DNA from: Chloroflexota bacterium
Lineage (GTDB): Bacteria; Chloroflexota; Anaerolineae; Anaerolineales; UBA4823
Direction: 5' to 3'
Length of the DNA stretch: 44,518 bases
Assembly: GCA_012516075.1 (NCBI GenBank)
Contig: JAAYXE010000014.1
Span: forward strand, 1 to 44,518
Below, in pieces: positions 1 through 8,682 of this stretch. How positions within the stretch are numbered: position 1 is the first letter of the stretch; the number at the start of each line of letters is the position of its first letter. Made by a program: the position numbers and the translations under genes. Under the pieces are notes generated by a model. It was not told the DNA's origin. It did no database searches and saw only the letters and a list, made by a program, of their open reading frames with translations.

Positions 1-550
1 CGCTCAGGGCCTGCCCTTTCCGCCGGGGGAAGTAAGCCTGCGATTCGGATGTGGTCAGCGCGATATGATCGGCAAAGCGGGCCAGTGTTTTCAACGCCAG
101 TCCCGGTTCAATGTCGGGTACGTACAGGATAACAGGCGGTTTGCGGCCGGGCCGGGTGCGTGCAGCCAGTGCGACAGGAACGGCGACATAGCCGCCGGTG
201 AAGAACAGCGCGTCGGGGCGGAAGCGGTCGAGAATGCGGCGGGCCTGTAAATAGCCGCGGCTCAAGCGCGCCAGGTTCCCGGGCAGGGCACGCAGCCCCA
301 CCCCATGAACACCCGCCGCGTCTACGGCCTCGAAAGGTACGCCTGCTCGCTTCACAAGGTCTGCTTCCATCCCTCCGGTGCCACCAACCCATAGAACGGA
401 AGGAGAAGATGACCCTCCTGAGCCATCTTCTGCGTTTCCAGAAGCCGCTTTCTGGCCTCCATTCACCGGGTTATCTGTCAATGCCTGTAGTACGGCGAGC
501 GCGGGGTACACGCCCCCGCCGGTCCCACCGGCGCAGATCAACAACCGCAC
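1..550 (-). CDS. murG: MurG, N-terminal part (runs off the window)
   Basis: UDP-N-acetylglucosamine:lipid I N-acetylglucosaminyltransferase, which makes lipid II on the inner face of the membrane. The conceptual product begins (V/M)RLLICAGGTGGGVYPALAV, the N-terminal glycine-rich signature of MurG. It continues with VGGTGGMEADLVKRAG, FTGGYVAVPVALAA and YVPDIEPGLALKTLA, all typical of the first Rossmann half. Only about 183 codons lie in the window. The start is a GTG at 550 with GGGAG about 8 bases upstream; this puts the start inside ftsW, an 80-base overlap in another frame. Between the P-loop and the GGMEA motif sits a Gly/Ser/Asn-rich insert of roughly 30 residues that is not usual for MurG. 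Last recognisable gene of the dcw operon. Confidence 0.88.
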   Translation of the reverse strand, partial: MRLLICAGGTGGGVYPALAVLQALTDNPVNGGQKAASGNAEDGSGGSSSPSVLWVGGTGGMEADLVKRAGVPFEAVDAAGVHGVGLRALPGNLARLSRGYLQARRILDRFRPDALFFTGGYVAVPVALAARTRPGRKPPVILYVPDIEPGLALKTLARFADHIALTTSESQAYFPRRKGQALS

Positions 551-1769
551 GGAATAATCTCCCGTTTTCTTCCTGGCTCAATACAGACCGGCGAGAAATG
601 TTGAGCAGTATGCCGATCCCGGCCAGGGTTACCACCAGATTTGAGCCGCCGGCGCTGATCAGAGGCAGCGCGTTGCCGGCGAAGGGCAGCAGGTTGACCA
701 TCACGGCCATGTTGACGAAGGCTTCAAAGGCGATCCAGATGCTCAGCCCGGCGGCAAGCAGTGCGCCCAGCCCGTCGGGCGCCCGCTGGGCGATGGTCAT
801 CCCGCGCCAGAACATGGCCGCATACAGCAGCACCAGCCCGGAAGCGCCCACCACACCCAGCTCTTCGCCAACGACGGCAAAGATGCTGTCTGTGGGGGGC
901 ACGGGGAGGCCGGTCAGCTTGGTATCTGCCTGCCCGATGCCGACGCCAAACCAGCCGCCGTTGACGAAAGCCTCCAGTGAGCGCCGGACGTGGTAGGACG
1001 CCTGGGCCGGATCCTGGATACCGGCCAGGTACTCGGCCACACGCGTGCTCCCGGTGCTGCTCACCTGAACGATTATCCAGCCTGCTGCCAGACCGATGAT
1101 GACTACGGCGGCAATCTGCCGCAGGTCGCCTCCGGCCAGGAAGAACAGCACCCCGCCCAGCATAAAGATGGTCATCGCTGCGCTCAGGTCGGGCTGAATA
1201 TAAATCAGACCGCCGAATAACCCCAGGATCAGTCCCAGGGGGATCAGCCCCAGGGTAATGTCACTGAGCTGGTCACGCTTGGAGAACAGCCAGACTGCCA
1301 GGTAGATAATGATCACCAGTTTGGCCGCCTCAGAAGGCTGCACCGAGCCGCCCCACAGGGTGCGCACGGCATTGTTGCGCACATTGTTGACCAGCAGCAC
1401 TGCAACCAGACCGACCAGCGTTGTAACGATCATGGGCACAGCCAGCTTCGACCAGCTGTGATAATCCCAGATGACCAGAATGGTCGAAACGACAAGGCCA
1501 ATGGCCAGCCAGATAAGCTGGCGTTGAAAAATGCGTGCCGAGTCACCGTACCAGGTCAACGAGTAGTCGTAGCTGGCGGAATACAGCATCACCAGCCCAA
1601 AGATGATCAGGGTCAAGACGATCAGGAGCAGCGGCACATCGATCCCCAGTCGCGCGCTGTGCTGGCGCGCGGCGGTCATCATTCTGGCCGCCGCCCGGGG
1701 CCGCGACGCGAAGGGCTGCGCCTGCCCGGCCCCACTCAATTTAGATCCTTCACCCATTGTACGAAACAT
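471..1769 (-). CDS. ftsW: FtsW/RodA-type SEDS peptidoglycan glycosyltransferase
   Basis: Polytopic SEDS-family lipid II polymerase, 432 residues; by position in the dcw operon it is the division-specific FtsW that works with the class B PBP encoded upstream. About 45 soluble residues precede the first membrane helix (around 46-68); eight to ten hydrophobic segments follow. SEDS-like stretches include YIQPDLSAA, the GIGQADTKLTGLPVPPTDSIFAVVGEELG region and a C-terminal segment with LPLISAGGSN. The ATG at 1769 has GAGGAG 8 bases upstream and overlaps the end of murD by 34 bases. The C-terminal tail is Arg-rich (after about residue 400) and overlaps the murG start by 80 bases. RodA is the alternative name, but the operon favours FtsW. 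Confidence 0.93.
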   Translation of the reverse strand: MFRTMGEGSKLSGAGQAQPFASRPRAAARMMTAARQHSARLGIDVPLLLIVLTLIIFGLVMLYSASYDYSLTWYGDSARIFQRQLIWLAIGLVVSTILVIWDYHSWSKLAVPMIVTTLVGLVAVLLVNNVRNNAVRTLWGGSVQPSEAAKLVIIIYLAVWLFSKRDQLSDITLGLIPLGLILGLFGGLIYIQPDLSAAMTIFMLGGVLFFLAGGDLRQIAAVVIIGLAAGWIIVQVSSTGSTRVAEYLAGIQDPAQASYHVRRSLEAFVNGGWFGVGIGQADTKLTGLPVPPTDSIFAVVGEELGVVGASGLVLLYAAMFWRGMTIAQRAPDGLGALLAAGLSIWIAFEAFVNMAVMVNLLPFAGNALPLISAGGSNLVVTLAGIGILLNISRRSVLSQEENGRLFRAVVDLRRWDRRGRVPRARRTTGIDR

Positions 1770-3172
1770 TGTCCACGCTCCTCAAAATCCTGAAACTCGT
1801 CAAAACTGGTACCACCCGGTGACAATAAGACCACATCTCCTGGCTCCACCAGCGCTGCGGCTGCCTGGACAGCATCTTTCAGCCCTTTGCAGCGGGTGAT
1901 GCTGCACGTACCCGGCTGCCCCAGACGGCCTGTCCTGGTGAGCGCCTGTTCTATAATCCCGGCAGCTTCCCCGAAAAGGACCAGATGATCTACCCGCTCG
2001 ACCACCTCGCGAGCAAATTCTTCCCAGGGAAGGTTTTTATCGCGCCCGCCGGCCAGCAGCACCAGCGGTTCGTGAAAAGACCGTACGGCAGCCAGCGCCC
2101 GTTCGGGGGCCGTGGCAATCGAATCGTTGTACCAGCGGGCCCCTTTCCAGGTGCGAATGTACTCCAGCCGGTGGGGCACACCGTGGAAGCCCTGCACGCC
2201 AGCCTGCATGGCTGCCGGAGGCAGCCCCACGGCGGCGGCGATGGCGCAGGCGCAGAGCAGGTTGAGCAGGTTGTGCTCGCCTCGCAGCTCCAGCATCGAC
2301 TTCGCCATCAGCAGGGTCTCCTGCGGGCCGCCCGCCCCGTTTAATCGTAAGGTAAGGTTCTCGCCTTTCAAAAAGACGCCTTCCTGCCCGACCGGCAGTT
2401 CGCTCAAACCAAAGGAGAGCAGGCGTCCACGCACCCGTCCAGCCAGCGACCAGGCCCCCGGGTCGTCTCTTCCCAGCACCGCCACGCCCCCGGGGGACTG
2501 GAATGCGAGGATGCGGGCCTTGGCTTCCCGGTAGGCATCCATCGTTCCGTGGCGGTCGAGGTGGTTGGGTGTGATGTTCAACACCGCAGCCACCTGCGGT
2601 GAGCGGGTCATGATCTCCAGTTGAAAACTGGACAGCTCCATCACCGCCAGATCATCCGGCTGCATCTGATCGACCTCATTCAGCAGAGGCGATCCGATGT
2701 TGCCGCCGACCCACACCCGGGAAGGGATGTATCCGGCTGTGCCGGCTGCATCCATCTCAGCCGCAGCCCGGGCCATTCGTCCCACCAGCGTTGTGGTTGT
2801 GGTTTTACCGGCCGAGCCGGTGATGCCGATCACCGGACAGGGGGCTGCTTCCAGGAAGATCTGCGAGTCGTTCGACAGCGGGATGCCGCGCCGCTGCGCC
2901 TCCTGCACGATGGGCAGCGACAGGGGTACACCGCCCGAGATGCAGACCAGGTCGATATCCTGTAAAAGTTCCAGCGGGTGTCCACCCACGATCCATGCAA
3001 TCTTTGTGCCCGCATCTCCGAGATCGGCCAGGGACTGCTGCTCAGCCTGCAGCTCTTCCAGGGGGCGGCGGTCGTTGAGGGTCACCTGTGCGCCGCGGCG
3101 GGCCAGATAGCGCGCCAGCGCAAGTCCCTGGCGGGCAATTCCGATGATGAGCACATGCCGGTTATGCCACAT
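1736..3172 (-). CDS. murD: UDP-N-acetylmuramoyl-L-alanine--D-glutamate ligase
   Basis: Cytoplasmic Mur ligase that adds D-glutamate to UDP-MurNAc-L-Ala using ATP. 478 residues, normal to slightly long for MurD. The N-terminal Rossmann domain begins with HVLIIGIARQGLALARYLA; the central ATPase carries GITGSAGKTTTTTLVG (P-loop), then ELSSFQLE and NHLDRHGTMDAY, both MurD signatures. The C-terminal domain has LLAGGRDKNLPW and LLSPGGTSFDEF. The start overlaps the end of murF by 11 bases, and the end overlaps ftsW by 34, so translation is probably coupled. mraY, which often lies between murF and murD, is not here. Confidence 0.96.
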   Translation of the reverse strand: MWHNRHVLIIGIARQGLALARYLARRGAQVTLNDRRPLEELQAEQQSLADLGDAGTKIAWIVGGHPLELLQDIDLVCISGGVPLSLPIVQEAQRRGIPLSNDSQIFLEAAPCPVIGITGSAGKTTTTTLVGRMARAAAEMDAAGTAGYIPSRVWVGGNIGSPLLNEVDQMQPDDLAVMELSSFQLEIMTRSPQVAAVLNITPNHLDRHGTMDAYREAKARILAFQSPGGVAVLGRDDPGAWSLAGRVRGRLLSFGLSELPVGQEGVFLKGENLTLRLNGAGGPQETLLMAKSMLELRGEHNLLNLLCACAIAAAVGLPPAAMQAGVQGFHGVPHRLEYIRTWKGARWYNDSIATAPERALAAVRSFHEPLVLLAGGRDKNLPWEEFAREVVERVDHLVLFGEAAGIIEQALTRTGRLGQPGTCSITRCKGLKDAVQAAAALVEPGDVVLLSPGGTSFDEFQDFEERGQCFVQWVKDLN

Positions 3173-4598
3173 GCTCGTCCGCTGCCTCCGCCTTCGTCCG
3201 CAGGGCGCTCACAATGCGATCCATGCGCATCCCGTGTGAGCCTTTCACCAGGATGACGTCGCCGGCGCCCAGCCGGGGGAGCAGATAATCGATCGCTCGC
3301 TCCGAGTCTTCCAGCTCGGTGACCGCTGCCATGCCGCTCTCACGCGCGGCTGCGGCGATGATGCGCCCGCGCCGGCCCACGGTGACCAGTTCGTCCGCCG
3401 TCTCAGCAGCCCGCCGGCCAACCTGTTCGTGTCCTGCTGTCTCGTAGGGACCCAGCTCGAGCATATCGCCCAGCACAGCTACCCGCCGTCCGGGCATATC
3501 CTTGAGCAGGTCGAGGGCAGCCATGGTGGACTCGGGTGCGGCGTTGTAAGCGTCATCCAGCAGCAGAGCCCCGCCGGGCAGGTGCACGGCCACGAGACGC
3601 AGGCGGGCCGCGGGAGACTGCAGGCCGCGCAGGATTTCTTCCCATGTAAGCCCTTCCACCAGACCGACAGCCGCCGCTCTTAATGCGGTGTACACCTGGT
3701 GGCGCCCCAGCAGGGGAATCTGCACCTGCAGGCTGTCCTGCTGGTAGTGCAGCCGGAAGCGGATGCCCTGCTCGCCCAGCACCTGTACATCACCGGCCCA
3801 CAGATGGGCCCGAGGGCTGAGACCGTAATAAAAAACACGGGCGCTGGTGTGCTCCGCCATGGGGCGCACCCAGGCGTCGTCGTAATTGAGGATCGCAATG
3901 CCCTGGGGAGCGGGGGGCAGGTTCTGCACCAGCTCAGTCTTTCCCCGGGCGATGACCTCCTGCGTTCCGGCCCGTTCAGCATGCACGGTGCCGATATTGG
4001 TGACCACGCCCACATGGGGGTGAGCCAGGTCGCACAGGAGCTGGATCTCTCCGGGGACGTAAAAGCCCATTTCCAGGACGGCTCGTTCGTGTTCTTCCCT
4101 CAGGTGCAGCAGGGTAAGCGGCAGGCCAATCTCGTTATTGTAGTTGCCAGGATTTTTTAAGGTTCGGTAGCGCTGACCGAGCACTTCGGCGACCAGCTCT
4201 TTCGTGGTGGACTTGCCGACACTGCCCGTGATGCCCACCACGCGCAAATCGAGTTTCTGGCGCCAGAACGCGGCGGCTTTCTGCAGGGCTTCCAGGCTGT
4301 TCTCCACCCGCAGGCAGAGCGGTTCGTCCAGGGGCGGCAGTTCCGCCGGCAGGCTGCCGGTCAGGTCAAGGGTGTTAACCGCCGCAGCCGTTTCCTTCTG
4401 CACCAGAGCCAGGTGCGCACCGCGCTGGAAAGCCTGGTCTACGAAATTATGCCCGTCGACGTGCTCGCCGGGTAAGGCTACGAAGAGCGCCCCTGGAGTG
4501 ACCTGGCGAGAATCAACCGTCGCTGACCTGATTTCCAGGCCGGCCAGACTGGGGCGCACGCCACTTAAAGCTTCAAGAACATCCGCCGTCCTCAGCAA
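3162..4598 (-). CDS. murF: UDP-N-acetylmuramoyl-tripeptide--D-alanyl-D-alanine ligase
   Basis: Cytoplasmic ligase adding D-Ala-D-Ala to UDP-MurNAc-tripeptide. 478 residues. The N-terminal uridine-binding domain includes STVDSRQVTPGALFVALPGEHVDGHNFV. The P-loop GITGSVGKSTTKELV and the MurF-type NPGNYNNEIGLPLTLL follow. Later motifs are VLEMGFYVPGEI, LLLDDAYNAAPESTMAAL and AVLGDMLELG. The start is a TTG at 4598, with AAAGGA 5 bases upstream and only 9 bases after the ftsI stop. Its 3' end overlaps murD by 11 bases. Confidence 0.96.
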   Translation of the reverse strand: MLRTADVLEALSGVRPSLAGLEIRSATVDSRQVTPGALFVALPGEHVDGHNFVDQAFQRGAHLALVQKETAAAVNTLDLTGSLPAELPPLDEPLCLRVENSLEALQKAAAFWRQKLDLRVVGITGSVGKSTTKELVAEVLGQRYRTLKNPGNYNNEIGLPLTLLHLREEHERAVLEMGFYVPGEIQLLCDLAHPHVGVVTNIGTVHAERAGTQEVIARGKTELVQNLPPAPQGIAILNYDDAWVRPMAEHTSARVFYYGLSPRAHLWAGDVQVLGEQGIRFRLHYQQDSLQVQIPLLGRHQVYTALRAAAVGLVEGLTWEEILRGLQSPAARLRLVAVHLPGGALLLDDAYNAAPESTMAALDLLKDMPGRRVAVLGDMLELGPYETAGHEQVGRRAAETADELVTVGRRGRIIAAAARESGMAAVTELEDSERAIDYLLPRLGAGDVILVKGSHGMRMDRIVSALRTKAEAADEHVA

Positions 4599-4607
4599 AG
4601 CGGTCCT

Positions 4608-6398
4608 TTACTTTCCCTGAAGCTGTGCACGCACGTCGTCTGGCGGCAGGTTCAACAGCACCACCAGCTCTTCCACCGCCTCGCGGAACACTGGTGCGGC
4701 TACTTCAGAACCCCAGATGGAGCTCTGCGGTTTCTCCAGCCACACGTACACCACGAAGCGAATATCATCCACCGGACCCCAGCCCACGAAGGAGGCGTTG
4801 GTCTGGTTGCTGGTGTAGCCGAACGGGGTCGGGATTTCACCCGTGCCCGTCTTTCCGGCCACCCGGTAGCCCGAAACCAGCGCGTCGGAGGACTCGACCT
4901 CCAGCGATACCGCCAGCATCTCGGTCAGCTCGCGGGCGGTCTGGGGACTGATCGGCCTGCCAGACACGCGCCGTTCGATCTCGTACTGGTAGCCCTTGTA
5001 AACGATCGAATGCACAATGTGCGGGGTCATCATCACCCCGTCGTTGGCGACAGCAGAGATGGCCGTGGCCATCTGCAGGGGGGTGGCGGAGACGCCCTGA
5101 CCGAAGGAGTTGGTGCCCAGGTCTGCATCGTACCAGTCTTCATCGCCGGGCAGTTTCAGGCGGCCGGGGTTCTCTCCAGCCATGTCGACGCCGGTTAGGT
5201 GGCCGATTCCGAAAGCCTGCATGTAGTCATAGAAAGTTTTGGCCTTCATCTGCGTGGCCAGCCAGGCCATACACACGTTCAGCGAGTGCCGCATACAGCC
5301 GGTCATGTCCTGGGGACCCCAGGCGCCGCCGTTCCAGTTGTAAATGTACGTTCCGCCGATTTCAAATATTCCGGTATCGACGAAGGTGGTCTCCGGCCGG
5401 ACGGTGCCGCTGTCCAGGGCAGCGGCCATGGTCAGCACTTTGAACACCGAGCCCGTCTCATACGCCTGGCTGATGGCCCGGTTAAATGGGGTGCCGTCTG
5501 CGTAGCGCCCGAGCTGGCGCTCATATTCATTCAGGTCGATGCGCGGCGTGGTGGCCATGGCCATAATTTCTCCGCTGCGCGGATCCACGACAACGATCGT
5601 CCCCGACTCGGCGCCGTGGGTTTCAATCGCTCTGTCGATGACATCTTCCATGGCGGCCTGGATGGCGCGATCGATGGTAAGCACCAGGCTGGCTCCTTCG
5701 GGCAGCTCCGGAGGAAGTTCAACCTGATTGGGATCGAAGGACTTCCAGAGCGTCTTGGGGTTGCCGGCGAGAAGGTTGTTGTACTGCTCTTCGACTCCGA
5801 AGAATCCCTTGCCTTCCCGGTTGACAAAGCCGAGCAGGTTCGAGCCCATCTCTTTTTCCGGATAACTGCGCGCCAGCTTTGGATACCAGACCACACCGCG
5901 CAGGCTGGGATCATTCGCCCTGCCCATGTAGGCCTCTTCGACCTTATCTTTTAACTCTGCGAGCTGGTCAATCTGTTCTTTCGAAACATTATTTGCCACC
6001 ACGGCATATACCGCGTTTTCAGATGCCTCCTGGCTGGCTGCGGTGAAAACGAAATTGTAGTCCAGCCCCAGCAGGGTGCTCAGCGCCAGAGCGATGGTGT
6101 TCGGGTTTCTGACCTGACTGAGCTCAATGCCAACTTCGTAAACGGTTTTGTTGCCGGCCAGCAGGTGACCCCAGCGATCGTAAATCTCGCCGCGCGGCGG
6201 GATGATCGTCTGAACCATTCCCGAATACGTGCTGCTCTGCTGGCGGAGGTACTCCACATGCGCCGGGTTGGTCTGGATGCGCACCATTTGAAAGATGATC
6301 AGGATGGGCATAACCGACATCACCGCGCCCATCAGCATATACCGCCAGGCAAAGTCTTTGTGCAGGGCATCTGACCCGCGTGCAGCAGTACTGTTCAT
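4608..6398 (-). CDS. ftsI: Class B penicillin-binding protein (FtsI/PBP2-like transpeptidase)
   Basis: Septal peptidoglycan D,D-transpeptidase, anchored by one N-terminal membrane helix (about residues 20-40) with the catalytic part outside. 596 residues. The dimerisation/pedestal domain includes PPRGEIYDRWG near residue 68. The transpeptidase domain shows all three active-site motifs: SVFK with the nucleophile near Ser317, SLN near 372, and KTGTGE near 516. No PASTA repeats follow the catalytic domain. The ATG overlaps the stop of the preceding ftsL-like gene by 4 bases (ATGA). Partner of the FtsW encoded downstream. Confidence 0.95.
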   Translation of the reverse strand: MNSTAARGSDALHKDFAWRYMLMGAVMSVMPILIIFQMVRIQTNPAHVEYLRQQSSTYSGMVQTIIPPRGEIYDRWGHLLAGNKTVYEVGIELSQVRNPNTIALALSTLLGLDYNFVFTAASQEASENAVYAVVANNVSKEQIDQLAELKDKVEEAYMGRANDPSLRGVVWYPKLARSYPEKEMGSNLLGFVNREGKGFFGVEEQYNNLLAGNPKTLWKSFDPNQVELPPELPEGASLVLTIDRAIQAAMEDVIDRAIETHGAESGTIVVVDPRSGEIMAMATTPRIDLNEYERQLGRYADGTPFNRAISQAYETGSVFKVLTMAAALDSGTVRPETTFVDTGIFEIGGTYIYNWNGGAWGPQDMTGCMRHSLNVCMAWLATQMKAKTFYDYMQAFGIGHLTGVDMAGENPGRLKLPGDEDWYDADLGTNSFGQGVSATPLQMATAISAVANDGVMMTPHIVHSIVYKGYQYEIERRVSGRPISPQTARELTEMLAVSLEVESSDALVSGYRVAGKTGTGEIPTPFGYTSNQTNASFVGWGPVDDIRFVVYVWLEKPQSSIWGSEVAAPVFREAVEELVVLLNLPPDDVRAQLQGK

Positions 6399-6874
6399 TC
6401 CTGCACCTCGAAAAAGAGGAATGTGGAGCGGTCGATCTGGCGCTGGAGCCAGACGAACAGCGACTCCGTGTACTCTGCCGGCAGCGGAGGTGTGCTGGGG
6501 ACGACCGGAGCTGGTGCAGGAGCCAGAATCACCGGCTGCCGCTCGACATATTCAGGAACGGGTAGAAATACCGGCTCCGCCAGCTCGATGGGCCGGAAGC
6601 CCATGCTCAGCGCCCTGCTGCGCATCTGTTCGGCCGACGTGATGAAAGCGAGCTGCGACATCAGATCGGAGTTGGTCTGTTCGACGTCCTCGATCTTCGA
6701 CTGCAGCGATTGTATCTGCCGGCCAATTTCCGCGGCGCGAGCAGTGACGCTCAAATAGATACCAGCCACAATTGCCGCGAAAACAACCACCAGCAAAAAC
6801 AACCCCATCATCTGAAGCTGCTTTCGCCAGGGCGCCTGAGAATATGCCTGAGTAAGACTCTGTACTCGATCCAT
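6395..6874 (-). CDS. ftsL: FtsL-like small bitopic division protein
   Basis: 159-residue bitopic protein in the ftsL position between rsmH and ftsI. It has a short cytoplasmic N-terminus, one membrane helix (about residues 23-45, LFLLVVVFAAIVAGIYLSV), then a predicted coiled coil (about 46-85). An extracellular Pro/Ala-rich tail follows (PAPAPVVPSTPPLP) and ends with WLQRQIDRSTFLFF. FtsL sequences diverge strongly, so the call rests on topology and position. The ATG follows a good ribosome site (GGAGGA in the 15 bases upstream), and the gene overlaps ftsI by 4 bases. The Pro-rich tail is longer than in short FtsL proteins. Confidence 0.75.
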   Translation of the reverse strand: MDRVQSLTQAYSQAPWRKQLQMMGLFLLVVVFAAIVAGIYLSVTARAAEIGRQIQSLQSKIEDVEQTNSDLMSQLAFITSAEQMRSRALSMGFRPIELAEPVFLPVPEYVERQPVILAPAPAPVVPSTPPLPAEYTESLFVWLQRQIDRSTFLFFEVQE

Positions 6875-6979
6875 ATCGTCCTCCTGCCGGAAAGATCGCA
6901 GGTATACCGCTCATTTCTTTCCAACAGGCTTGCAACTACCGTGCCAGTAAAGAACCGCTAAACGGTATATAAATGAACG

Positions 6980-7957
6980 TTAATCCAGCTTCTCCGCGAC
7001 GCGCAGCTTGGCGCTGCGAGCGCGCGGATTCTTTTTAATCTCGTCTTCGCCAGCCTGGATCGGCCGGCGGTTGACCTCCCGGATGGTCGCGCGGTGGCCG
7101 CAGATACACACCGGCTGCCGGGGAGGGCAGATGCAGTCCCGGCTTTCTCTGCGGAAGAACTGCTTGACAAGGCGGTCCTCCAGTGAGTGAAAGGAGATGA
7201 CCGCCAGCCGCCCGCCAGGCGCAAGCGCCTCGACGGCGGCAGGGAGCACTGCCTCCACAGATTCGAGCTCGCGGTTGACAGCGATGCGCAGCGCCTGGAA
7301 GGTAAGTGTCGCTGGATGCATCCGCTGTTTTTCTCGACCTGACCTGCGCCCGCTCCTGCGCTTCCAGCCTCCCACGGTCTGTTCGACCAGGGCCGCCAGC
7401 TCACCTGTTGTGTACAGCGGGCGGTTCTGAACAATCGCCCGGGCGATCTGCCGGGAGCGCGGCTCCTCACCGTAACGGAACAGCAGGTCGGCGAGCTCGT
7501 CTTCCGATAGTTCGTTTACCAGATGCGCAGCAGTAACCGGCTGGCCGGGATCAAAACGCATATCCAGTGGGGCATCTCCCATGAAGGAGAAACCCCGGTC
7601 GATCGTATCTACCTGCATCGAAGAAACACCAAGGTCCAGTAAGACACCGTTAACTACCTGCCAGTTGAGTTTTTCCAGCTGCTCGCGCAGCCGGGTATAT
7701 GAGCTTTGAACAATGATTGCCCGGGGCCCGAACGGGGCCAGCCGCTGGCGGGCGATGGCCAGGGCTTGAGGGTCTACGTCGAGGCCCAACAGGAGACCAT
7801 CCGGTGAACTGGCCTCCAGAATTCCCCAGGCATGTCCCCCTGCGCCCAGCGTGCAGTCCACATAACGACCACCCCGGTCTGGCTGTAAAGCCTGTATAAT
7901 CTCATGGTAAAGAACCGGTAGGTGAGGGAGATGATCTCCCTGAGGCGAAACATCCAT
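6980..7957 (-). CDS. rsmH: 16S rRNA (cytosine1402-N4)-methyltransferase
   Basis: SAM-dependent enzyme (formerly MraW) that methylates N4 of C1402 in the 16S rRNA P site. 325 residues. Seen: HLPVLYHEIIQAL at the start, the SAM-binding stretch YVDCTLGAGGHAWGIL, GLDVDPQALAIA, LDLGVSSMQ, FSFMGDAPLDMR, HPATLTFQALRIAVN and SFHSLEDRLVKQFF. The C-terminus contains four Cys in a CICPPRQPVCICGHRA stretch. Second gene of the operon, 75 bases after mraZ and 105 bases before the ftsL-like gene. Confidence 0.96.
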   Translation of the reverse strand: MDVSPQGDHLPHLPVLYHEIIQALQPDRGGRYVDCTLGAGGHAWGILEASSPDGLLLGLDVDPQALAIARQRLAPFGPRAIIVQSSYTRLREQLEKLNWQVVNGVLLDLGVSSMQVDTIDRGFSFMGDAPLDMRFDPGQPVTAAHLVNELSEDELADLLFRYGEEPRSRQIARAIVQNRPLYTTGELAALVEQTVGGWKRRSGRRSGREKQRMHPATLTFQALRIAVNRELESVEAVLPAAVEALAPGGRLAVISFHSLEDRLVKQFFRRESRDCICPPRQPVCICGHRATIREVNRRPIQAGEDEIKKNPRARSAKLRVAEKLD

Positions 7958-8032
7958 CTCGGGATAAACTTTAACGGTAACTGCACTTTTGCCTTATTCG
8001 TCGCCATTGGACCGGCTGGTGGTCAGCAAACA

Positions 8033-8473
8033 CTAACCGGATGAAAGCTCCAGAGACATGAAGCGCTGTGCATTAGCTTCGACATCCTGAAGCTGCTCGA
8101 CCTGTTTGGCCCAGATTTCCGGCGACCAGATTTCAAAGAAATCTCCTGCCCCAACGATAATGACATCACCGTTCAACTGCGCCGCCTGGCGCAGGAATTG
8201 AGGAAGGAGGATGCGCCCGGCCCGGTCAACTTCGACCCGGTCGGCAGTGGAAAAGATGAGACGCTTCAGCAGGCGGGCGGTCGGGTCGGTCAGGCTCATC
8301 TGGTTGACCCGTCGTGAGATCGCCTCGAACGTGGGAGCGGTCAGCAGCATGAGGTTGTTGGCAACACCCTGCAGGCCGTAAGCGCCGTCGGCAGCCAGCA
8401 GATCCCGGTAGCGGGCCGGAATGGTCAGCCGTCCTTTGTCGTCCAGGTTGTGTTGGTACTGACCTAAGAACAT
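8033..8473 (-). CDS. mraZ: MraZ transcriptional regulator
   Basis: 146-residue MraZ with two tandem AbrB-like SpoVT domains. It forms ring-shaped oligomers that bind direct repeats in front of the dcw operon. Seen: MFLGQYQHNLDDKGRLTIPARYR at the N-terminus and VDRAGRILLPQFLRQAA in the second half, the two D-x-x-GR-hxhP signatures. An upstream in-frame ATG at 8578 would add 35 residues, but that stretch covers the operator and promoter, so the ATG at 8473 is chosen. Position and the upstream repeats indicate autoregulation. Confidence 0.95.
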   Translation of the reverse strand: MFLGQYQHNLDDKGRLTIPARYRDLLAADGAYGLQGVANNLMLLTAPTFEAISRRVNQMSLTDPTARLLKRLIFSTADRVEVDRAGRILLPQFLRQAAQLNGDVIIVGAGDFFEIWSPEIWAKQVEQLQDVEANAQRFMSLELSSG

Positions 8474-8518
8474 AAGTTCTACCCTGCATATTAACGACAG
8501 AACGCCGGAACACCGGCG

Positions 8519-8553
8519 CTCCACTTTCTCCCACTTCGTCCCACTTGTACCCA
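8519..8553 (-). promoter_or_regulatory. MraZ box: four 10-base-spaced direct repeats
   Basis: On the minus strand four pentamers follow each other with exact 10-base periodicity: TGGGT (8553-8549), TGGGA (8543-8539), TGGGA (8533-8529) and TGGAG (8523-8519). TGGGN repeats with 5-base spacers are the known MraZ operator. The first repeat sits immediately after the -10 hexamer, over the expected transcription start, which fits repression. The fourth is degenerate. Confidence 0.85.
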
Positions 8554-8554
8554 A

Positions 8555-8583
8555 AGTATATACGAAATCTACCATCATTGCAA
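8555..8583 (-). promoter_or_regulatory. dcw operon promoter
   Basis: Minus-strand TTGCAA (8583-8578) and TATACT (8560-8555) are separated by exactly 17 bases, a good housekeeping sigma-70-type promoter. The expected start lies inside the first MraZ repeat and about 80 bases upstream of the mraZ ATG. Confidence 0.75.
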
Positions 8584-8682
8584 GTAGTTTAAGAAATGCC
8601 TGAGGACAAAGGTACTATTTTCTAGTTTGTAAGTAAAATTTAACAGCTTTTTTCAACCGCAGTGCCAGGGGAGGAATATCAG

